This document shows positions 19,859 through 24,739 of a stretch of 24,739 nucleotides of DNA, in pieces. The DNA is from a virus. Below the pieces are notes generated by a model. That model had not been told where the DNA came from, ran no database searches, and worked only from the letters and a program-made list of their open reading frames with translations. Position 1 is the stretch's first letter, and each line of letters begins with the position of its first letter. Position numbers and translations under genes: made by a program. The stretch covers positions 1 to 24,739 of the IMG/VR virus record IMGVR_UViG_3300050821_007058; one strand, 5' to 3'.

Positions 19859-19930
19859 ATGTGCTGTTTAGATTTTATAGCCTTTGTTGTTATAGGTGCA
19901 ACTATTTTAGACTGGTTGGATGGTCTATAA
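19859..19930 (+). CDS. Possible 23-residue hydrophobic peptide
   Basis: MCCLDFIAFVVIGATILDWL then DGL. A hydrophobic helix fills most of it, with two N-terminal cysteines. The GGTG binding site is weak and its end overlaps the convergent ejection gene by 6 bases. It could be a membrane peptide of the cassette or chance. Confidence 0.3.
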   Translation: MCCLDFIAFVVIGATILDWLDGL

Positions 19931-21856
19931 AAGACCACCCGTACCCGGTCTTATTCCTGATCGTTTTGGTTCTTTTTTTTCTTCTTCTTTTGCTAATGTA
20001 GCTGCTTTATTATTTAAGGCTTCAATTTTAGTCAATAATTTTGGTGATTCATGTTTCATTGCTTGACCAAATAAAGATATATATTCATTAAATATTTCAG
20101 GGTGAGTTTTGAAAACTTCTTTCATATATCTTGCTTCTCTTCCGGCCGTACGTAATAACCTAGCGGCTGTTACGTAAACAGGATAAGCATATGTTCCACC
20201 ACCGGTAACTTTAGCAAGTGCCATTCCTAAAGCAGATAGACCCCAGTTATCTATTTTTTTACCCACATATGAATTTTCTAGCCAGTTTATAAATTTATTT
20301 TGCTGTGAATCTGATTTTATAAACTTATCATATGCTTCTTTCCCTATTTCATTACGTGCTGTTTTATAATCTTTTTCCAGTATATCAAGTTGATCATTAA
20401 GTTGATTTTGTCGCTCTTTGCTATATATCTTTTGTTCTTCAGGGAATTTAGTATCTTCTATTTTATTTTTAGCTTCTTTATAGTCTCGAGTAAGACTTTG
20501 CTTTTGTCTCGTTTGTTCTTTATTGAATCTATTTGTTCCTTGAATAAGTTGACCACGTTCAGCTGTCATAGCTTCTGCTTGTGAAAATGGATCTCCGTGT
20601 TCAGGATGTTTTTCACCTGCTTTTGCTATAAATTCATTTATGCCGTCTTCACCATATATTATCTCTGCATACGCTTTTTCTACGATAGATGGTAATGATT
20701 GGGCCGGATTGCCTTCGCCTCTTTCTTTAAAAAGCTTGCTCTTGTTTAATTTAGTATTTAAATTTTTTTGTAAAGTAACTGCATATTTTAAATTTAAATC
20801 ACCATCTCTTAAATGGTATTTAATTTCATTTAATTGCCTACCTATAGCCTTTTTTTCCGAAGGTGACGTACCTATGGAATATGTTTCTTCCATTTCATCT
20901 AGTAAGGATTTAAGTCCGGGTGCCGGTTCTTTTATTTTTCCTAATTGTCGTGCTTCTTTTGCTTGTTTATATAATTCTTTTGTGTTACCTAATTCTTTAA
21001 TCTTAGCTTCTCTTGCAATTCTGGCATCTTCAAGTTTTTTTAAGTCAGCCTTATAATTTCTTGTGAGTTTGTCTACGGAATCTTTAACATTTCTATCAAA
21101 TGTAGATTTTTCTTTTGCCAGATTTAATTTTTCAGAAGTTATTTTCTTTCCCGTTCTTTCTATTTCAGGTAATCTCTCTGATTCAAGTTCACGTAAACGT
21201 TGTAGTTTTTTAGTTTCAAAATCTTTAACATTAGCATCATAAACATTTTTAGATAAAGAAGTGGGTCTATTTAATGCGGCATGTGTTAGTGCAGAACCAC
21301 CTAAACCACCTACCAAGCCACCTATAACTCCTCCTCTTTCTCCACCAATTTCTTTACCTATTGCATGTCCAACTTGAGATCCACCTAGCATACCTAATGA
21401 TCCGGCGGCTGCTTTACCAAAAGCGGGCAACGAACCAAAGCCTCCTGAAGCTGCTATAAAAGGTGCTTCAGTTAATCCAAAGCGTAATGCAGATTCGGTC
21501 AAATTTCTTGGTGCTCCAAAACCTTCAGGCTTTCCCAAATCTGATAATATTGCTTCAACCGGTGGTAATGCTTGTTCCCTATTACCTTGTGACTTATTAA
21601 GTTGTCCCAGTGTGGGAGCACCTAATAGTTGCATTAATTGATCGCTAGTTTGTTGAGTACCTTGTGGCAATAAAGCTTGCACCAAAGATTGAATCCCTTT
21701 CCCAAATCCCTCAGCGGCACCCCCTATATTGCGAACTGCATAAGAACCCAAACCTTCAGGTTCAACTTGTTGTTGTGGTGTTTGAGGAACATAGGTAGGT
21801 TGTGTTCTTGTAGCTTCACCTATTAAACCACCGCTACCGGGTCTTATTCCAGCCAT
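19925..21856 (-). CDS. Putative DNA-ejection / internal virion protein
   Basis: 643 residues from ATG 21856; GGGAGG lies 7 bases upstream and the start overlaps the previous stop (TAATG), so I prefer it to GTG 21871. Residues about 130-200 are Gly/Ala-rich and could insert in a membrane (SLGMLGGSQVGHAIGKEIGG, GGVIGGLVGGLGG). Residues about 200-520 form long charged coiled coils. A Gly/Ala segment and a basic end follow. The first residues MAGIRPGSGGLIG recur as GIRPGTGGLL at the very end. Size, order and composition fit the pilot/ejection proteins of short-tailed phages, the third of a set of three. No lytic transglycosylase motif is visible. Confidence 0.6.
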   Translation of the reverse strand: MAGIRPGSGGLIGEATRTQPTYVPQTPQQQVEPEGLGSYAVRNIGGAAEGFGKGIQSLVQALLPQGTQQTSDQLMQLLGAPTLGQLNKSQGNREQALPPVEAILSDLGKPEGFGAPRNLTESALRFGLTEAPFIAASGGFGSLPAFGKAAAGSLGMLGGSQVGHAIGKEIGGERGGVIGGLVGGLGGSALTHAALNRPTSLSKNVYDANVKDFETKKLQRLRELESERLPEIERTGKKITSEKLNLAKEKSTFDRNVKDSVDKLTRNYKADLKKLEDARIAREAKIKELGNTKELYKQAKEARQLGKIKEPAPGLKSLLDEMEETYSIGTSPSEKKAIGRQLNEIKYHLRDGDLNLKYAVTLQKNLNTKLNKSKLFKERGEGNPAQSLPSIVEKAYAEIIYGEDGINEFIAKAGEKHPEHGDPFSQAEAMTAERGQLIQGTNRFNKEQTRQKQSLTRDYKEAKNKIEDTKFPEEQKIYSKERQNQLNDQLDILEKDYKTARNEIGKEAYDKFIKSDSQQNKFINWLENSYVGKKIDNWGLSALGMALAKVTGGGTYAYPVYVTAARLLRTAGREARYMKEVFKTHPEIFNEYISLFGQAMKHESPKLLTKIEALNNKAATLAKEEEKKEPKRSGIRPGTGGLL

Positions 21857-22896
21857 TATAATGCCTCCCACTGACCATTTCTGACTATTTCAGACATGCC
21901 ATCATCATGATCCCAGATGGTTCCTTCAGCAAGCATTTCAGGATGACCATACGGATCATTACGAGCAGTTGTTCGTGCAGCTAACTGTAATTCCAAATCA
22001 CGTGGCCATTTTCCTGCTTTTTTCTTTAATTCTTGAATGTCTCTATCAGCCTGTTCCACATCTTCCGTTTCTTTTATAGCTTCATTAAGTTGCGCAAGTC
22101 TAGTTTCATAAGGTTTATTTACTCCTGCTTTACTAGCTTCCAACATTCGGGTTTTATAGTTAGTAGGCTGACCCTTTAAAGCGTTTGTAGATAATAGAAC
22201 CCATTTATTCTGATCAGCTTCATATTTTCTAACATCCGGATCGGTACGTGTCCATTCAGGCAAATTACCTGCTAATGCACCAAAAGCCTCTGGAAATTTA
22301 TCTTTATTCTTTATCAAGTTATCTCGCATAGCCATAAGTATTTTCTTAGATCTACTTGCAAGTTTCACATCTTCTTGATGTTTAGATATAAACGGCTGAA
22401 GTTTATCAAGTGTATGCTCTTGTTCTTGTCTGTTTTCAGATTCTAATTTTGCTTTAGCCTTTATAGCATTAGCTTCTTTTTGCGCTTCAATAGTTTCTCT
22501 ATGTCTCCTCTCCATAGGATTTGGTCCTATAGTTAAACCACCCTGCTGTTGTTGTGGTTCTTGATATTGAGCCAATGCTTGTTCCAATTCAGCGGGATTA
22601 AACCCTTCTTGTTTACCTAATAGTTGATCAAGCATTTGAGGTTGTTGAGTTTGTTGTTGTCCACCTAAACTAAATCCTTCAAGTCTGTCCAAAATTGATT
22701 TTTGTACGCCTTCCGGCTGATATTCCATACCCGGCAATCCTATTTGTTGCCAGAATTTTCCCTTTTGTTTTATATCATGACTCTTAGTTAATTGATCTAG
22801 TTTACTTTGAGCAAGATAAGCTAAACCTTGTCCCAATCCTGTTCCGAAATTACCTTCGAATGTATTTTGTGCCTGTGGCAATATTTGAAATGGCAT
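21856..22896 (-). CDS. Putative DNA-ejection protein, Gln-rich
   Basis: 346 residues. The N terminus has NFGTGLGQGLAYLAQ (16-30), followed by a Gln-rich linker (QQQTQQPQMLDQLLG, EPQQQQGGL), then long charged helices (RRHRETIEAQKEANAIKAKA) and a final beta-like end (GTIWDHDDGMSEIVRNGQWE). Both ends overlap neighbours by one base (TAATG at 21856; its own start codon at 22896 shares a base with the stop of the gene at 22896-23687). GGAGG lies 9 bases upstream. Predicted to be packaged in the head and ejected with DNA, by similarity of layout and of the G-L-G-Q-G motif to its neighbour. Confidence 0.6.
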   Translation of the reverse strand: MPFQILPQAQNTFEGNFGTGLGQGLAYLAQSKLDQLTKSHDIKQKGKFWQQIGLPGMEYQPEGVQKSILDRLEGFSLGGQQQTQQPQMLDQLLGKQEGFNPAELEQALAQYQEPQQQQGGLTIGPNPMERRHRETIEAQKEANAIKAKAKLESENRQEQEHTLDKLQPFISKHQEDVKLASRSKKILMAMRDNLIKNKDKFPEAFGALAGNLPEWTRTDPDVRKYEADQNKWVLLSTNALKGQPTNYKTRMLEASKAGVNKPYETRLAQLNEAIKETEDVEQADRDIQELKKKAGKWPRDLELQLAARTTARNDPYGHPEMLAEGTIWDHDDGMSEIVRNGQWEAL

Positions 22897-23687
22897 TATA
22901 CTGCTCCTCCGGTTAGATATTTAAGTAATAGACCACCTGCTAATGCAGTTCCTTGACCTAATCCTGATCCGAATTGACTCAAGAAGCTTGGCGGAGCGGG
23001 TTGGAAACCATATTCATGTCTAGGTTGTAAGCCTTGTGTAAGCATATTTTGTAATAACTGTAGTCCTTGAGCTTGATTTTGCTGACCCCCACCAAGTAAT
23101 TGGCCAAATAGATTTTGCTGTAATGCATTCTCTTTTAAACCATATTGGCCACGCAGAGAAGCCAATTGAGATTCCAAATCAGATGCAGCCGAACCTAAAG
23201 CTCCTTGAAACGCCGATGAACCTTGTTTACTTTGACCACCTAATGAAGTAAAGCGTTCCGCCAATCCCGGAACCGTTTTTGTTTCGAATTGTTGTCTGGC
23301 TCTATCTTCAATGGGTTGAAATCCTGCATAATTTCCTAGACCGCTAGCTGTTTTATTAAATAAATTCTGTATTTGATTCTGTCCAAAACCACCTTGTTGG
23401 GATGCATTTTGTAGACCCGTAAAACCACTTCCCAACAATTGATCAAGAGCATATGCTATATTAGGTGATAATGGTGGTGATTGTACAAATTTACCCGCAT
23501 TATTTTTGGAAGCGCTAAATTGTTGAGTGTTATAATTATTAATATAATCTTGAGGAACCTTCTTTTTGCCCAGCATTGTAGACGGATTACCCGTTGCCAA
23601 AGGCATCTGTTCACCGTTTTGATATTTCAAAAAATTCTGGTATCGTATATCATCTTTGGGATCCAAAGACATATTTGTAACCGGCAT
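22896..23687 (-). CDS. Putative DNA-ejection protein, Gln/Gly-rich
   Basis: 263 residues. AGGAG lies 5 bases before the ATG. A basic head (residues 1-60) is followed by Gln/Asn/Gly-rich helices; FQPIEDRARQQFETKTVPGL, then AERFTSLGGQ and SSAFQGALGSAASDLESQLA are typical of a family of podovirus internal proteins. The end is FGSGLGQGTALAGGLLLKYL, a probable amphipathic membrane helix. The FG-x-GLGQG-x-A motif is shared with the next gene. First of the three ejection-type genes on the strand. Confidence 0.6.
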   Translation of the reverse strand: MPVTNMSLDPKDDIRYQNFLKYQNGEQMPLATGNPSTMLGKKKVPQDYINNYNTQQFSASKNNAGKFVQSPPLSPNIAYALDQLLGSGFTGLQNASQQGGFGQNQIQNLFNKTASGLGNYAGFQPIEDRARQQFETKTVPGLAERFTSLGGQSKQGSSAFQGALGSAASDLESQLASLRGQYGLKENALQQNLFGQLLGGGQQNQAQGLQLLQNMLTQGLQPRHEYGFQPAPPSFLSQFGSGLGQGTALAGGLLLKYLTGGAV

Positions 23688-23725
23688 AATTTCTCCTAAA
23701 GTTTAAAAACTATTCATATATTACA

Positions 23726-24262
23726 TCATGACTTTATGTATTCAAGCACAACATAACAAATATTATAATTAGTCAAATTCGTAATCGTTGTAATGTTTAC
23801 ATTGGTAGTATCCACATCTAATTGCACAGGATTAGTGCCTGTGACATCTACAAAAGGAATTGGTATATAAGTCAATCCCGTGGTATCTGATGCAACTGCG
23901 TAGATCCTGGTGAATGTAAATCCTGTGTTTATTGGTATTTTATGTGCAACCGATTTTGTTGCTGCATTTGGTAACGCTCCAAAATTAATAACCTCCCTCC
24001 AGACTTGCCTAAAAGTTGCGGTAACAGCAGTTGATGAATTATAAGCAGGATTAGGAAACCACAGTTGTCCATTTACAAACTCAGAAGTTACATAGTATCC
24101 CGTATCTTTTGTATTAATAGCGATCGCCATCAAGTTAAGATTCTGATACATACGCACTAAGATTTCCTGCAATTTCGGATCTAGATTACTTGAGTATATT
24201 ATACTCGGATCCCATATATTCGTGGTTGGTATAAATGAACCAACTTGTGTTGGATTTGCCAT
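23726..24262 (-). CDS. Virion structural protein, tail or needle associated
   Basis: 178 residues, beta-rich, not assigned. GGAAGG lies 8 bases before the ATG, which overlaps the previous stop (TAATG at 24262). The protein opens MANPTQVGSFIPTTNIWDPS, has a short helix (LQEILVRMYQNLNLMAIAI) and then strands with many Thr/Asn/Val (TRIYAVASDTTGLTYIPIPF; NYNICYVVLEYIKS). Placed between a hub-like protein and the ejection proteins. Small beta proteins here are tail adaptors or plugs in related phages; inference only. Confidence 0.6.
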   Translation of the reverse strand: MANPTQVGSFIPTTNIWDPSIIYSSNLDPKLQEILVRMYQNLNLMAIAINTKDTGYYVTSEFVNGQLWFPNPAYNSSTAVTATFRQVWREVINFGALPNAATKSVAHKIPINTGFTFTRIYAVASDTTGLTYIPIPFVDVTGTNPVQLDVDTTNVNITTITNLTNYNICYVVLEYIKS

Positions 24263-24739
24263 TATTGTAGCCTTCCGGTTTTTTCTGTATAAAGAATCAT
24301 ACCGTCAAGTTCAAATTCAACTTCGGAACAAAGATCATTTGTCATTTGTTGAGGGGATAGATACATAAATATCTGTATACACTCACCATAACTTTGGAAC
24401 CATACCGGATGCCATAAGCGTTCCTGAAATTGTTCTAAAGTATAATAAGTTGTATATGGGAAAGTTTCTAACACACTTGTTCCCATAATGGAATTTGAAG
24501 TCACTCCCCCTTGGATCATAGAAACATTAGATGCAGATGGATAATAATCAACTGTTATTGCTCCGGCTGTTGTAGGTACCACGCCAAATTCAATCTTATT
24601 TAGATACATATTTTGACCCGCATCTAAGTATGGGTTCCATTGCTTAGATAACATCTGAATATTAGAAACTCTAGCCGCTGTTCCACCACCTGTATATGTC
24701 CCTGTAAATGGAGCTGGATTTATATTTATAGTATTTGCA
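24262..24739 (-). CDS. Tail hub / DNA-stabilisation-like protein, 5' end cut by window edge
   Basis: The frame stays open from the first ATG at 24654 to the window end at 24739, so the gene begins outside. The visible 158 codons start ANTINI and include the Gly/Thr segment FTGTYTGGGTAARV, QWNPYLDAGQNMYLNKIEFG, TAGAITVDYYPSASN and YTTYYTLEQFQERLWHPVWF, then a strand-rich end (EVEFELDGMILYTEKTGRLQ). The NPY...G...L-x-x-I-x-F...ITVDYY pattern resembles the C terminus of podovirus tail hub or packaged-DNA-stabilisation proteins of the P22 gp10 class. The similarity is from memory of the pattern only. Confidence 0.55.
   Translation of the reverse strand, partial: ANTININPAPFTGTYTGGGTAARVSNIQMLSKQWNPYLDAGQNMYLNKIEFGVVPTTAGAITVDYYPSASNVSMIQGGVTSNSIMGTSVLETFPYTTYYTLEQFQERLWHPVWFQSYGECIQIFMYLSPQQMTNDLCSEVEFELDGMILYTEKTGRLQ

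Noticed and set aside
20390-21056. Hydrophobic plus-strand open frames that look like membrane proteins
   Set aside because: They are antisense to the charged coiled coil of the ejection-type protein, and Lys/Glu codons read backwards give Phe/Leu/Ser.

Overview
The window is part of the genome of a tailed double-stranded DNA bacteriophage (or a prophage) with podovirus-like, P22-type morphogenesis genes. It is AT-rich and has strong Shine-Dalgarno (SD) sequences, mostly AGGAG-like, and many ATGA or TAATG gene overlaps. The supporting markers are a P22-like portal protein (left edge, cut by the window), a large terminase subunit with ATPase and nuclease motifs, three consecutive Gln/Gly-rich putative DNA-ejection proteins, and a block of fibre genes, two of which end in a peptidase S74 chaperone. 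I saw no integrase, holin, endolysin, major capsid, tRNA or CRISPR array. The host cannot be fixed from the sequence. A lipoprotein with a Met at +2 fits a Gram-negative host but does not prove one.

Layout, left to right. (1) 1-1896, minus strand: partial portal gene behind a hairpin that would hide its ribosome binding site, preceded by a small protein with a fibre-like C terminus. (2) 1973-3420, plus strand: seven tightly overlapping small accessory genes, including a DUF551 protein, a 25-residue membrane peptide and a possible AbrB-like protein, closed by a hairpin. (3) 3573-9237, minus strand: one long operon running right to left: two unknown proteins, a RusA-type Holliday junction resolvase, a small unknown protein, a putative small terminase, two small proteins, the large terminase and four small genes. 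It is driven by an almost ideal sigma70-type promoter at 9447-9475 followed by a leader of about 200 bases that looks structured. (4) 9481-10182, minus strand: a three-gene operon led by a small MerR/excisionase-like DNA-binding protein. (5) 10200-10250: a divergent promoter pair sharing one palindromic -35 box. (6) 10288-11534, plus strand: a membrane peptide, a Cys-rich protein, a short helical protein and an ERF-family single-strand annealing protein. (7) 11672-19267, minus strand: adhesion region with four fibre or spike genes and two paralogous small proteins. (8) 19395-19930, plus strand: an accessory cassette with a ribbon-helix-helix (RHH) repressor, its palindromic operator and a lipoprotein, flanked by a direct repeat. 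(9) 19925-24739, minus strand: three ejection-type proteins, a structural protein and a partial tail-hub-like protein.

Working together: the divergent switch at 10.2 kb probably sets the balance between the recombination genes on the plus strand and the regulator operon on the minus strand. ERF and RusA would handle annealing and branch resolution for concatemer processing before packaging by the terminase through the portal. The right half supplies tail, injection and host-recognition parts. The two small plus-strand islands interrupt blocks that are usually continuous in P22-like phages and look like accessory (moron-type) insertions.
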